A stretch of DNA of 64,000 nt from positions 5,254,501-5,318,500 of the forward strand of contig NZ_LT629788.1 of assembly GCF_900105805.1 (NCBI RefSeq), read 5' to 3'. The notes beneath the pieces were generated by a model. The model saw nothing but the letters and a program-made list of their open reading frames with translations. It ran no database searches and was not told the origin of the DNA. Origin of the DNA: Pseudomonas moraviensis. GTDB lineage: Bacteria > Pseudomonadota > Gammaproteobacteria > Pseudomonadales > Pseudomonadaceae. The position numbers were made by a program, and so were the translations under genes. Shown piece by piece: positions 24,879 to 34,298 of this stretch (position 1 is its first letter; each line of letters begins with the position of its first letter).

Positions 24879-27800
24879 ATGCAATGGATGTTCATGTTGA
24901 TCGGGCTGGTGCTCGGTGGACTGTTTGACGAGTCATTCAGTGGCGCGCTGTTGGGGGCGCTGCTGGGACTGGTCATCGGCCAGACGCTACGCATTGCACG
25001 CCTTGGCGCGCAGGCGGCGGAGCAGCAGCGCCAACTCGAACAGGTGCGCGAAGCCTTGCAGGGCGTGGCTCAGCGGCTGTTTGTGCTGGAGGGCTCGCCC
25101 TCGCATGCGCCAACCCCGCCACCTGAAGTCGAGCCGGTCGCCGAACCCGTCGACGTGGCTGAGCAGGCCGCCCCGACCCCTGAGCTGATCTGGGAGCTGC
25201 CTCCCGAGCTCGAACCGATCCCAGCCGCCGCCCGCGAAACCAGTCAGCCGCTACCGGCCGATGTCTGGCGCGCCGAGCCGGCGCCTGTTGCCTCTCCGCA
25301 ACAACCAGCCGAACCCCGTGGCCCTAACCTGATCGAACGCGGCATCAGCGCGGCGCGCAACTGGCTGTTCGGCGGCAATACCGTGCTGCGCGTCGGCGTG
25401 GTGCTGCTGTTTTTCGGTCTGGCGTTTTTGCTGCGTTACGCCACCGAAGGCATGGTGGTACCGATCGAGTTGCGTTACGCCGGGGTCGCGGCAGCAGCAT
25501 TGGCCCTGCTGGCGCTGGGCTGGTGGCTGCGCCGGCGCAACAGCCACTATGCGTTGATGCTGCAAGGCACCGGGATCGCGGTGTTGTACCTGACGGTGTT
25601 TGCGGCGATGCGTCTGCATCCGTTGCTCGATCCCTCCGCCGCACTCGGCCTGCTGGTGGCCGTCACGGTGTTCTCGGCGATTCTGGCGATCACTCAGGAT
25701 GCGCTGGGGCTGGCGGCAGCGGCGGCACTCGGCGGTTTCGCCGCGCCGATTCTGACGTCTACCGGCGAAGGCAATCACGTCGCGCTGTTCAGCTATTTCG
25801 CCTTGCTCAATGCCGGCATTCTCGCCATCGCCTGGTTCAAGGCCTGGCGCCTGCTCAACCTGATCGGCTTCGTCGGCACCTTCGGCATCGGTTTCGCCTG
25901 GGGCCTGCGTTCATACACCCCGGAACTGCTATGGAGCACCGAGCCGTTCCTGATTTTGTTTTTCCTCATGTACCTCGCCATTGGCCTGCTGTTCACCCGG
26001 CGCAAATTGCGCGAGATGGCGGATGCCCCGGCGGATACTGACCGTGAGGCGTTGCTGCAGTGGTCGGCACGCAAGGGCGATTACGTCGACGGAACGATGC
26101 TGTTCGGCCCGCCGATCATTGGCTTTGGTTTGCAGTTCGCGCTGGTCCAGCACCTCGAATTTGCCGCGGCTTTCAGCGCGTTGGCGCTAGGCATGATCTA
26201 TATGGCGCTGGCCAGAGTGCTGATGGGCGGGCGGGCGATGCTGCTCGGTGAAACCTGCCTGGCCCTGGGGGTGATTTTTGCCAGCCTGGCGATTCCGCTG
26301 GGGCTCGATGCACGCTGGACGTCAGCGGCGTGGGCCGTCGAAGGCGCGGGGATTTTCTGGCTAGGGTTGCGTCAGCATCGACCGTTCGCCCGGGTTTTTG
26401 CGCTGTTGCTGCAACTGGGTTCGGCGTTGGCGTTTCTCGGTCAATTGCAGCTCGGCGAGAGCAGTCTGCTCGACGGCGCACCGCTGGGCGCGCTGATGCT
26501 CGGGATTGCGTTGCTGTTCAGCTTCCATCAATTGCGCAAAGCCACGCCGGAGCAAAGTTCGCCGTGGGAGCGCCAAGGTCTTGCGCTGCTGGCTTGTCTG
26601 GGCCTGACGTTCCTTTATCTGCTGGCACCGTTGTTCCTGTTCATCCAGGGCACGGCGATCAGTTGGGCCTTGGCCGGGTTGGCGACATTATTTGTCGGGC
26701 TGCGGATTCAATCGCGCACGTTCCTGTTTACCGCGGTCGCCGTGCAGTTGCTGGGCGGCGCGTTGTTCCTGTTGCGGCTGCAAGGCGCCGGTGAAGATTC
26801 GGCGGCGGTATTGAGCGCGGGCTGGAGTGGTTTGCTCAGTGCGTCCTTGATCGGTCTGGCGTTGATCGCCGGCATGCTCCTGGCCGCGCGGGATGAAATG
26901 GTGCGCGCCGATGTGCGCCTGCTGCATGGCTTGTCGGTGGTGCTGCTGGCCGGGCTGGTGCTGATCAATCTGGCGGTGCTCTTTGTCTTGCCGTGGCAGA
27001 CCGCGAGTGCGGTGTGGGCGGCCAGCGGCTTGCTGATCATCTGGCTGAGCCTGTACCTGCAACAGCGTCTGAGTTTCGTCTTCGGGTTGCTGTTGCAGGT
27101 GATCGGCGGCGCCGCGTTTTTGCTCGCCGGCCCGGAATTGCTCGGGCCATTGTCCAGCGAAGGACTGCGGCCTCTGGGCCATGGTGGCTTCTGGACGCCG
27201 CTGGTGCTCGGGCTGGCGGCGCTGATCGGCGCGTGGCGCCTGCAACTGGGCAACCCTGCCAGTGCTTTCGATGCGTTGAGTTTGCAGCGCTTGTCGCAAG
27301 TGCTGCTGGTCTGGGGCGCCGCGTGGTGGGCGCTGGCGTGGATCAGCGAAGTGCTGCGGTTTGCTTCGCCGAATCTGCAGGGCACGTTGTTGCTGTTGGT
27401 GGCGGCGATCAGTGTGGCGCTGTGGACGCTGTTGTCGTTGCGTCTGAGATGGCCGGCGCTGGGGTTGCTCTGCACCTTGCTGATTCCGGCGGCGGCGCTG
27501 GTCTTGCTCGGTGCGTGGCATGCGCGTTATCACCCGGCCGCCGACTTCGGCTGGCTGGCGTGGCCGCTGCTGTTCGCGGTGCATTTCTTCAGCCTGCGCC
27601 GCCTGGCGTCGATGTTGCCGGCGCGTGCGTTGAGCGCGGCCCATGTGCTGGGTTGCTGGCTGCTGATCGGCGTGCTGGCGCTGGAGTTGCGTTACGGCCT
27701 GCTGCTGATGTCCGAGCAATACAACGCCTGGCGCTGGCTGGGCTGGGCGATTCTGCCGAGCGTTTATCTGTTGCTGATGGCGGCACCGCGCGACTGGCCG

Positions 27801-28460
27801 TGGCCGGTCGCCGCGTTCACCCGCGAGTACCGCTTGTATGCGGCGGTACCGTTGGCGGTGCTGATGCTGGCGTGGTTCTGGCTGGCCAATGGCGTCAGCG
27901 ATGGCAATCCCGAACCGTTGCCCTACGTGCCGCTGCTCAACCCATTGGAGTTGGGTCTGCTGTTTGCGTTGTTCGGTGTTTATGTCTGGTCGCGCAGCGC
28001 CGTTACGCAGTTGTCGGTCCGCCAGGATTACGCCGACCACGCCACGCAACTGATCGCCGGGGTTTCGCTGTTCGCTTTCTGTACCGCGCTGGTCACTCGC
28101 GCTGCGCATCACTGGGCCGGCATTCCGTTCGAGCTTGATCAACTGCTCGCTTCGATGCTGGTGCAGGCCGGTCTGTCGATCGTCTGGACGTTGATGGCGC
28201 TGGGGCTGATGATCGGCGGCCATCTGCGCCATCGCCGCGAAGTGTGGCTGATCGGCGCGGCCCTGACTGCGCTGGTGGTGGCCAAACTGGTTTTTGTCGA
28301 ACTGAGCAACCGTGGCGGCCTCGCCCGGATCGTCTCGTTTATCGGTGTTGGCGTGTTGCTGCTGGTGGTCGGCTACTTTGCGCCGCTGCCGCCCAAACGC
28401 GTCGAGGCTGAACCGGCGGCGGACAAACCCGCGCCGGAAACCGAAGGAGTTGCATCTTGA
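24879..28460 (+). CDS. DUF2339 multi-pass membrane protein
   Basis: A 1193-residue inner-membrane protein. An N-terminal hydrophobic stretch (about 5-33) precedes a short coiled coil (about 40-75), a Pro/Glu-rich linker (about 78-150) and then a very long hydrophobic domain running to about residue 1170 that I estimate to hold over 30 membrane segments. The order matches the DUF2339 family; function is unknown. The stop overlaps the DUF3999 start. Such pairs occur across Pseudomonas, which suggests the two proteins act together in the envelope. Base composition is normal for the genome. Confidence 0.85.
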   Translation: MQWMFMLIGLVLGGLFDESFSGALLGALLGLVIGQTLRIARLGAQAAEQQRQLEQVREALQGVAQRLFVLEGSPSHAPTPPPEVEPVAEPVDVAEQAAPTPELIWELPPELEPIPAAARETSQPLPADVWRAEPAPVASPQQPAEPRGPNLIERGISAARNWLFGGNTVLRVGVVLLFFGLAFLLRYATEGMVVPIELRYAGVAAAALALLALGWWLRRRNSHYALMLQGTGIAVLYLTVFAAMRLHPLLDPSAALGLLVAVTVFSAILAITQDALGLAAAAALGGFAAPILTSTGEGNHVALFSYFALLNAGILAIAWFKAWRLLNLIGFVGTFGIGFAWGLRSYTPELLWSTEPFLILFFLMYLAIGLLFTRRKLREMADAPADTDREALLQWSARKGDYVDGTMLFGPPIIGFGLQFALVQHLEFAAAFSALALGMIYMALARVLMGGRAMLLGETCLALGVIFASLAIPLGLDARWTSAAWAVEGAGIFWLGLRQHRPFARVFALLLQLGSALAFLGQLQLGESSLLDGAPLGALMLGIALLFSFHQLRKATPEQSSPWERQGLALLACLGLTFLYLLAPLFLFIQGTAISWALAGLATLFVGLRIQSRTFLFTAVAVQLLGGALFLLRLQGAGEDSAAVLSAGWSGLLSASLIGLALIAGMLLAARDEMVRADVRLLHGLSVVLLAGLVLINLAVLFVLPWQTASAVWAASGLLIIWLSLYLQQRLSFVFGLLLQVIGGAAFLLAGPELLGPLSSEGLRPLGHGGFWTPLVLGLAALIGAWRLQLGNPASAFDALSLQRLSQVLLVWGAAWWALAWISEVLRFASPNLQGTLLLLVAAISVALWTLLSLRLRWPALGLLCTLLIPAAALVLLGAWHARYHPAADFGWLAWPLLFAVHFFSLRRLASMLPARALSAAHVLGCWLLIGVLALELRYGLLLMSEQYNAWRWLGWAILPSVYLLLMAAPRDWPWPVAAFTREYRLYAAVPLAVLMLAWFWLANGVSDGNPEPLPYVPLLNPLELGLLFALFGVYVWSRSAVTQLSVRQDYADHATQLIAGVSLFAFCTALVTRAAHHWAGIPFELDQLLASMLVQAGLSIVWTLMALGLMIGGHLRHRREVWLIGAALTALVVAKLVFVELSNRGGLARIVSFIGVGVLLLVVGYFAPLPPKRVEAEPAADKPAPETEGVAS

Positions 28461-29821
28461 GTCGCATGCTGAATCTGGGGTGGCTGGCGCTGGGCGTGGT
28501 GATGGTGGCCGGCGCTCAGGAAAAACCGGCGGACTTCGCCTCGCAGGTGCCATTGTCGGTGAGTGGCAACGGCCCGTGGTATCGCCTCGACCTGCCGCTG
28601 AGCGCGCAATTGCAGGCGCGCCAGACCGATCTCAGCGACCTGCGCGTATTCAACGCTGCCGGCGAAGCGCAGGCTTACGCTTTGGCTCGCGAGTCTGCGC
28701 AGACCCGCGACGACGGCAAGTTGCACGAGGTCAAGTGGTTCCCGCTGTACAACGCCGCCGACGCCAGCGAGCGTGCGCCGAATGTGCGCGTGCAGTCGAC
28801 CACCAACGGCACGCTGGTGGAAGTGCAGCCGTCCTCGCAACTGGAAGCGGGCGAAGAAGTGCTGCGCGGCTGGTTGCTCGATGCCAGCGCGATCAAGGCG
28901 CCGTTGCAGCAACTCATCCTCGACTGGACCAGCGAACGCGACGGTTTCCAGCGTTTCAGCATCGAGGCCAGCGACGATCTGCAGCACTGGCAGTCATGGG
29001 GCGAGGGCCAGGTGGCACGCCTGACCTTTTCCGATGAGCGCATCGAACAGCACGAAGTGACCCTTCCGCGACAGACTGCGCGCTATGTGCGCCTGCTGTG
29101 GGAGTCGCCGGGCTCGGCACCGATCCTCACCTCGGCGCAACTGAAAAGCAGCGACCCGCGCAACCTGCCGCTGCCCTTGGTCTGGTCGCCAAACGTGGCC
29201 GGCAGCAGCGCCAAATCAGGGGAATACAGCTGGCAGCTGCCGATGGGGCTGAATGTGGAGCGGGTGCAGGTGGAGCTGAAACAGCCGAACAGCCTGGCGC
29301 CGGTCACGTTGGCTGGCCGGCGCGAAAGCAACTTGCCCTGGCAGACAATCAGCAGTGGCTTGCTGTATCGCCTGACCCAGAACAATCAGGACGTGGTGCA
29401 GAACGAAATCGCGCTTTCCGGGCAGACCGTGCAGCAACTCAAGCTGATCGTGGATGAGCGCGGCGGCGGTCTGGGTGAGCAGGCGCCGGACCTGAAATAT
29501 GCGGTGCGCGCCACGCAGGTGATTTTCCTCGCCCGGGGCGAAGGGCCGTACAGCCTGGCGCTGGGCAACTCCAATGTGAGAGCGGCGAACCTGCCGCTGG
29601 CAACGCTTATTCCGGATTTCAAACCGCAGATGCTGGCCGCGCTGGGCAAGGCCACGGTGCAAGACGAGGCGCTGGTTACGCAGACCTCGACGGCGACGAC
29701 GGCTGCGGTGGCCGGGACCAACTGGAAGAAGATCGGCTTGTGGGCGGTGTTGCTGCTCAGCGTGGTGTTTCTCGGGGCGATGGCGTTCAGCCTGTTGCGC
29801 AAATCCCCGACCAGCACCTGA
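28457..29821 (+). CDS. DUF3999 exported, membrane-anchored protein
   Basis: A 454-residue protein with an N-terminal signal sequence (about 1-20, AGA/Q), a large beta-rich periplasmic part (for example LDLPLSAQLQARQTDLSDLR and PSSQLEAGEEVLRGWLLD), and one C-terminal membrane segment (about 425-447) followed by a short basic tail. The start is a TTG overlapping the upstream stop (TTGA); AGGAG lies 7 bases before it, better placed than for the ATG at 28466. The family is DUF3999, of unknown function, and is translationally coupled to DUF2339. Confidence 0.83.
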   Translation: MSRMLNLGWLALGVVMVAGAQEKPADFASQVPLSVSGNGPWYRLDLPLSAQLQARQTDLSDLRVFNAAGEAQAYALARESAQTRDDGKLHEVKWFPLYNAADASERAPNVRVQSTTNGTLVEVQPSSQLEAGEEVLRGWLLDASAIKAPLQQLILDWTSERDGFQRFSIEASDDLQHWQSWGEGQVARLTFSDERIEQHEVTLPRQTARYVRLLWESPGSAPILTSAQLKSSDPRNLPLPLVWSPNVAGSSAKSGEYSWQLPMGLNVERVQVELKQPNSLAPVTLAGRRESNLPWQTISSGLLYRLTQNNQDVVQNEIALSGQTVQQLKLIVDERGGGLGEQAPDLKYAVRATQVIFLARGEGPYSLALGNSNVRAANLPLATLIPDFKPQMLAALGKATVQDEALVTQTSTATTAAVAGTNWKKIGLWAVLLLSVVFLGAMAFSLLRKSPTST

Positions 29822-29843
29822 CAAGGCGGATGCTGCGCATCCG

Positions 29844-29910
29844 ATCGCGAGCAGGCTCACTCCTACAATGGACCGCATTTCCCCTGTAGGAGTGAGCCTG
29901 CTCGCGATAG
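29844..29910. repeat. Inverted REP-like pair
   Basis: ATCGCGAGCAGGCTCACTCC at 29844 faces GGAGTGAGCCTGCTCGCGAT ending at 29909, the outward-facing arrangement of the other pairs reversed. It occupies part of the 313-base gap before fbp. Confidence 0.8.
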
Positions 29911-30134
29911 CGGTCTGCCTGCCGACAAAAATCCTGAAACCGTCGCTTCGCCTAACCCCCACCCGGCCCATTTCCAACTACGCTCAATCCGACACCTGAA
30001 CTCTCCACCGACAATCACGTCTCATACAGGCAAATAAACCCAGGCGCACGTTAGCCGGCGTCTTTGCTCGCTAGGTTTTCAGACTCCCTGTAAACTGCGC
30101 GGGTTTTCCGCCCCCCATTCCACCGGAGCCGTCC
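29911..30134. other. Upstream region of fbp
   Basis: Remainder of the gap between the DUF3999 gene and fbp. GGAG 6 bases before the fbp ATG is the ribosome-binding site. TGTAAACT at about 30089-30096 could be a -10 element, but no matching -35 was found. Nothing else recognised. Confidence 0.4.
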
Positions 30135-31145
30135 ATGTCCCGCGTTACCTTGAGTCGCTATTTGATTGAGCAGACCCGCAGCAACAACACTCCTGCCGAT
30201 CTGCGCTTTTTGATCGAAGTGGTGGCGCGTGCCTGCAAGGAGATCAGCCACGCCGTGTCCAAAGGCGCCCTGGGTGGTGTTCTGGGCAGCATGGGCACCG
30301 AGAACGTACAAGGCGAAGTGCAGAAGAAGCTCGACGTGCTGTCGAACGAAATCCTCCTTGAAGCCAACGAATGGGGCGGTCACCTGGCCGGCATGGCGTC
30401 CGAAGAAATGGACAATGCCTACCAGATCCCGGGCAAATATCCGAAGGGCGCCTATCTGCTGGTATTCGACCCACTGGACGGCTCGTCGAACATCGACATC
30501 AATGCCCCGGTCGGCACGATCTTCTCGGTATTGCGTTGCCCGAACGAATACCTCAGCCAGAACGAACCGCTGAACGAAAAAGCTTTCCTGCAGCCAGGCA
30601 CCCAGCAAGTGGCCGCCGGCTACGCGATCTACGGCCCGCAGACCATGCTGGTGCTGACCTTGGGCGACGGCGTCAAAGGCTTCACCCTGGATCGTGAAAT
30701 GGGCAGCTTCGTCCTCACTCACGAAGACATCACCATTCCTGAAACCACTCAGGAATTCGCCATCAACATGTCCAACCAGCGTCACTGGGAAGCCCCGGTG
30801 CAGCGCTATGTCGGCGAGCTGCTGGCCGGTGAAGAAGGGCCGTTGAAGAAGAACTACAACATGCGCTGGGTCGCGGCGATGGTCGCCGACGTGCATCGCA
30901 TCCTGACCCGTGGCGGTCTGTTCATGTACCCGCGCGACAGCCGCGAGCCGTCCAAGCCGGGCAAGCTGCGCCTGATGTACGAAGCCAACCCGATGTCGTT
31001 CCTCGTTGAGCAAGCCGGCGGCGCGTCCACCGATGGTCATCAGCGCATTCTCGACATCCAGCCGGAAGGCCTGCACCAGCGCGTCGCAGTGTTCCTTGGT
31101 TCGAAAGAAGAAGTCGCCCGCGCCACGGCCTACCACAAGGAATAA
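30135..31145 (+). CDS. fbp: Class 1 fructose-1,6-bisphosphatase
   Basis: A 336-residue gluconeogenic enzyme that hydrolyses fructose-1,6-bisphosphate to fructose-6-phosphate with magnesium. The active-site blocks EWGGHLAGMASEEMD, FDPLDGSSNIDINAPVGTIF and the C-terminal GKLRLMYEANPMSFLVEQAG are clear. Full class 1 length; start supported by GGAG. The DUF924 gene follows after 3 bases and is probably co-transcribed. Confidence 0.96.
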   Translation: MSRVTLSRYLIEQTRSNNTPADLRFLIEVVARACKEISHAVSKGALGGVLGSMGTENVQGEVQKKLDVLSNEILLEANEWGGHLAGMASEEMDNAYQIPGKYPKGAYLLVFDPLDGSSNIDINAPVGTIFSVLRCPNEYLSQNEPLNEKAFLQPGTQQVAAGYAIYGPQTMLVLTLGDGVKGFTLDREMGSFVLTHEDITIPETTQEFAINMSNQRHWEAPVQRYVGELLAGEEGPLKKNYNMRWVAAMVADVHRILTRGGLFMYPRDSREPSKPGKLRLMYEANPMSFLVEQAGGASTDGHQRILDIQPEGLHQRVAVFLGSKEEVARATAYHKE

Positions 31146-31148
31146 ACC

Positions 31149-31751
31149 ATGCACGCGCCCTGGCAGCCGTTGCTCGACTGGTGGTTCGGACACGCCGAAT
31201 CAGCCAACGCAGTAGCGGCCGAAAAGGGCAAGTTGTGGTTCGGTAAGCGGAAAAGCCAGGACCTCGAAGCGCAGACGCGTTTCGGGGTCTTTGTCGATCA
31301 GGCCCTGGCCGGTGAATTGACCGAGTGGACGCAATGTCCCGAAGGTTGGCTGGCGGTTGTGCTGTTGCTCGATCAACTGCCGCGCATGATCTATCGCGAC
31401 ACCCCCAAAGCATTTTCCGGTGATCTGCTTGCACAGAAACTTGTCGCGCAAGGCGTTGCGGCGGATTTTGATCGGCAATTGAAGGCGATTCAGCGCGTGT
31501 TCATTTATCTGGTGTTCGAACACTGCGAAAACCTCGCGGCGCAGAACGAAGCCGTATCGCGCTTCATGGCGCTGCTGGCTGAACAGCCGGAGGCGGAGCG
31601 CGTAGTGTTTGCCGATAACCTGGACTATGCCGAGCGGCATCGGAAGGTGATTGCGCAGTTTGGAAGGTTTCCGCATCGCAATGCGGTGTTGGGGCGGGAG
31701 TCTACGGATGAAGAGTTGGTATTTCTTTCCAAACCCGGGTCGCGGTTCTGA
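31149..31751 (+). CDS. DUF924 family protein
   Basis: A 200-residue soluble, helix-rich protein of the DUF924 family, whose fold resembles tetratricopeptide-like repeats. Recognisable stretches are WFGKRKSQDLEAQTRFG, VVLLLDQLPRMIYRDTPKAF, RVFIYLVFEHCENLAAQN and YAERHRKVIAQFGRFPHRN. Function is unknown. Start lies 3 bases after the fbp stop, indicating co-transcription. A long symmetrical hairpin follows. Confidence 0.88.
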   Translation: MHAPWQPLLDWWFGHAESANAVAAEKGKLWFGKRKSQDLEAQTRFGVFVDQALAGELTEWTQCPEGWLAVVLLLDQLPRMIYRDTPKAFSGDLLAQKLVAQGVAADFDRQLKAIQRVFIYLVFEHCENLAAQNEAVSRFMALLAEQPEAERVVFADNLDYAERHRKVIAQFGRFPHRNAVLGRESTDEELVFLSKPGSRF

Positions 31752-31757
31752 CCGCAG

Positions 31758-31835
31758 AAAAGATCGCAGCCTTCGGCAGCTCCTACATGAGTAAAGCATT
31801 CATTCTGTAGGAGCTGCCGAAGGCTGCGATCTTTT
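31758..31835. repeat. Inverted GATCGCAGCCTTCGGCAGC repeat, possible bidirectional terminator
   Basis: AAAAGATCGCAGCCTTCGGC and its complement, ending in CTTTT, form a 28-pair stem with a loop of about 22 bases between the convergent DUF924 and chemoreceptor genes. An identical family member lies at 59293-59371. Confidence 0.85.
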
Positions 31836-31840
31836 GATCT

Positions 31841-33733
31841 TTATATACGGAAGCTACCAACCAGTTGCTTGAGACGTGCCGCCTGCTGCTCCAGATCCGA
31901 GCACGCCCGCAACGTCGCCTGCAAGTTCTCCACGCCTTCCTGATTCAGTGTGTTGATCTCGTTGATATCAACGTTGATCGACTCGACCACGGCCGTTTGT
32001 TCCTCGGTCGCAGTGGCCACCGACTGGTTCATGCCATCGATTTCGCCGATGCGCTGGGTCACGCTGCCCAGACGCTCGCCGGCCTGGTTGGCGATGCCGA
32101 CGCTGCTTTCACTCTCGCGCTGGCTCTCGGTCATGATGGTCACCGCCTGGCGTGCGCCGACTTGCAGCTCTTCGATCATCTTCTGCACTTGCTGCGCCGA
32201 GTCCTGGGTGCGATGCGCGAGATTGCGCACCTCGTCGGCCACCACGGCGAAACCGCGCCCAGCCTCACCGGCACGCGCAGCTTCGATGGCGGCGTTGAGT
32301 GCGAGCAGATTGGTCTGCTGGGAAATGCTGGTGATCACTTCGAGAATCTGGCCGATGTTCACCGTGTTGCTATTCAGCGTTTCGATGTTGCCACAGGAAT
32401 CGCTGATCTTCGCCGACAGTTGCTGCATGGCTTGAATGGTTTTATCCACAACCTGCTGGCCGTCGACCGCAAGGCTGCGCGCATCGCTGGAATGCTGCGA
32501 GGCGAGGGCGGCGTTCTGCGCGATTTCCTGGGCGGCAGCGCCGAGCTGATTGATCGCGGCGGCGACGCTGTTGGTACGGTTGGCCTGCTGGTCGGAGTTG
32601 TACATCGAGGAGTTCGAGGCGGCGACCACGCGCAGGGCGACTTCGTTGACCTGGCCGGTGGCCGAGGACACTTCGCGGATCGAGGTGTGAATGCGCTCGA
32701 CGAAGCGGTTGAACGAAGTGCCCAGTGCGCCGAATTCATCGTTGCCGTGGATCACCAGACGTTTGGTCAGGTCGCCTTCGCCTTCAGCGATGTCATGCAT
32801 CGCACGGCCCATGGTCAGCAGCGGCTGCATCAGCACGCGAATGAGCATGCCGAGCAGGCCGATGATGATCAGCACGGCGATCACCATGGCGATCAGCGCC
32901 GAGGTGCGGAATTCGCTGAGCATAGAGAACGCGGTGTCTTTGTCGAGCACCAGCGCCACGTACCAGTCGGCCGACGGCACGCCGTTGACGCGAGTGAAGG
33001 AAATCAACTGGGTCTTGCCATCAAACTCGACTTCTTTCAGGCCCGGACTGACTTGAGGCGCACCGCTCGGGTAGGCCTCGGCGAGGGTTTTGAGCACCAG
33101 TTTGCTGTCCGGGTGAATCAGGATCTTGCCTTCGGCGCTGACGATGAACGCGTGCCCGTGGCCGCCGAAGTTCAGCGAGTTGATGATTGCGCTGACACTG
33201 GTCAGGTCGATGTCCGCACCGGCGACGCCGAGCATCTGGCCCTGGCGCTGCACCGGCGTCGCTACTGTGATGACCAGTTTGCCCGACGAAGCGGCGATGT
33301 ACGGTTCGGTGACGATAGTCTGTTGCGCGCTGTTCGCCGCTTTGTACCAGCCACGCGCACGTGGATCGTAATCCGGCGCGCGGTTGCCGGCGGGCACGGA
33401 AAACATCACGCCGTCAGCGCCACCGAAATAGCTGAGCTGGAAATTGCCGGTGTAGGCGGGCAGGTCGATGATGCGCTTGAGGCTGGCGGGTGCGTTACCG
33501 TCGACCGCGACCTGCTGCGATAACGATTGCAGCAACTGGATGCGGCTTTCCAGCCAGGTCTGGATGTTGCTGGTGGTCAGGCTTCCCAATTCCTGCATGG
33601 TGGCTTCGGTGCTGCTGCTCAAGGCCTGACGCTGGCGATAGTCGTTGAACAAGATGAAACAGGCGAACGCAACGGCCACTACGAGGGCGGCAGCCAGCAG
33701 GATCTTGTGGCTGAATTTCATGTTTCTGGTCAT
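31841..33733 (-). CDS. PctA-type methyl-accepting chemotaxis protein (amino-acid sensing)
   Basis: A 630-residue receptor: TM1 (about 8-30), a periplasmic double-Cache domain (31-275), TM2 (about 280-305), HAMP (about 305-360) and a signalling domain with the conserved hairpin tip (AIEAARAGEAGRGFAVVADEVR). The ligand domain carries YFGGADG (102-108), DYDPRARGWY (121-130), EPY (143-145) and GADID (172-176); these match the Arg, Trp, Tyr, Tyr and Asp positions that bind the amino acid backbone in PctA-like dCache_1AA domains. Closely resembles P. aeruginosa PctA/B/C in N-terminal sequence (KFSHKILLAAALVV). An amino acid ligand is likely; histidine, given the nearby hut genes, is only a guess. 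ATG 33721 is an alternative start. Confidence 0.88.
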   Translation of the reverse strand: MTRNMKFSHKILLAAALVVAVAFACFILFNDYRQRQALSSSTEATMQELGSLTTSNIQTWLESRIQLLQSLSQQVAVDGNAPASLKRIIDLPAYTGNFQLSYFGGADGVMFSVPAGNRAPDYDPRARGWYKAANSAQQTIVTEPYIAASSGKLVITVATPVQRQGQMLGVAGADIDLTSVSAIINSLNFGGHGHAFIVSAEGKILIHPDSKLVLKTLAEAYPSGAPQVSPGLKEVEFDGKTQLISFTRVNGVPSADWYVALVLDKDTAFSMLSEFRTSALIAMVIAVLIIIGLLGMLIRVLMQPLLTMGRAMHDIAEGEGDLTKRLVIHGNDEFGALGTSFNRFVERIHTSIREVSSATGQVNEVALRVVAASNSSMYNSDQQANRTNSVAAAINQLGAAAQEIAQNAALASQHSSDARSLAVDGQQVVDKTIQAMQQLSAKISDSCGNIETLNSNTVNIGQILEVITSISQQTNLLALNAAIEAARAGEAGRGFAVVADEVRNLAHRTQDSAQQVQKMIEELQVGARQAVTIMTESQRESESSVGIANQAGERLGSVTQRIGEIDGMNQSVATATEEQTAVVESINVDINEINTLNQEGVENLQATLRACSDLEQQAARLKQLVGSFRI

Positions 33734-33783
33734 CGAATGAACTACCGCGAAGGGGCTGGTCAGGAAAGGGCGGCAATTTGCCA

Positions 33784-33810
33784 TATTCGGCAGCGTTGCG
33801 CTGCTCTTAT
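33784..33810 (-). promoter_or_regulatory. Weak FliA-like promoter of the PctA-type receptor
   Basis: On the minus strand ATAA-N15-GCCGAATA resembles the flagellar sigma factor consensus TAAA-N15-GCCGATAA, about 50 bases upstream of the ATG, the same distance as the better site at 61344-61370. Two mismatches in the core make it uncertain. Confidence 0.3.
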
Positions 33811-34014
33811 TTCGACCGCGGCGCGCCAAAGATTAGGCGCTTGCGGGGAAAGTCGACGAAATGCTCGACAGCTGCACAAAGTTTTTGATTTACCGACAAA
33901 AGCCGGACGGGCGGGCTGATAAATAGGCGTTCGGCCACGGAACCAGATGACACTTTTCTCTTCTAAGCTTCTGGTTGGCACCATGCCATCCCCCCTCGTT
34001 CCAGGAGTTTCACC

Positions 34015-34269
34015 ATGTCGCTGCGATCTATCGCCCTGCTGTCGTTTTGCGTGCTGTTGGCCGCATGCAGCAAGGTCAATCAGGAAAACTACTCGAAGCT
34101 CTCGGCCGGCATGGCCAAGTCCGACGTGGAAACCCTTCTCGGCAAGCCCACCGATTGCTCGGGCGCGCTCGGTATGTCCAGCTGCACCTGGGGCGACAAG
34201 AACAGCTTTATCAGCGTGCAATACGCCGGTGACAAAGTGCTGATGTTTTCCGGCCAAGGCCTGAAGTAA
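34015..34269 (+). CDS. Small lipoprotein, BamE-like (DUF3862 type)
   Basis: An 84-residue lipoprotein: signal peptide with lipobox LLAAC (Cys18), then a compact BamE-like domain (YSKLSAGMAKSDVETLLGKP, about 26-45; CTWGDKNSFISVQYAGDKV). CAGGAG lies 7-8 bases before the ATG. The residue after the lipid-modified Cys is Ser, so outer-membrane sorting is expected. Function unknown; DUF3862 is my best family match by pattern. The lipocalin gene follows 29 bases later. Confidence 0.78.
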   Translation: MSLRSIALLSFCVLLAACSKVNQENYSKLSAGMAKSDVETLLGKPTDCSGALGMSSCTWGDKNSFISVQYAGDKVLMFSGQGLK

Positions 34270-34298
34270 ACCGGGGCTTCGCGCCCACGGAGAAAAAA

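Noticed and set aside
26688..28553. Arg/Gln-rich open frame opposite the DUF2339 gene (about 621 codons)
   Set aside because: Composition is the complement of Leu/Ala-rich membrane codons; not a real protein.
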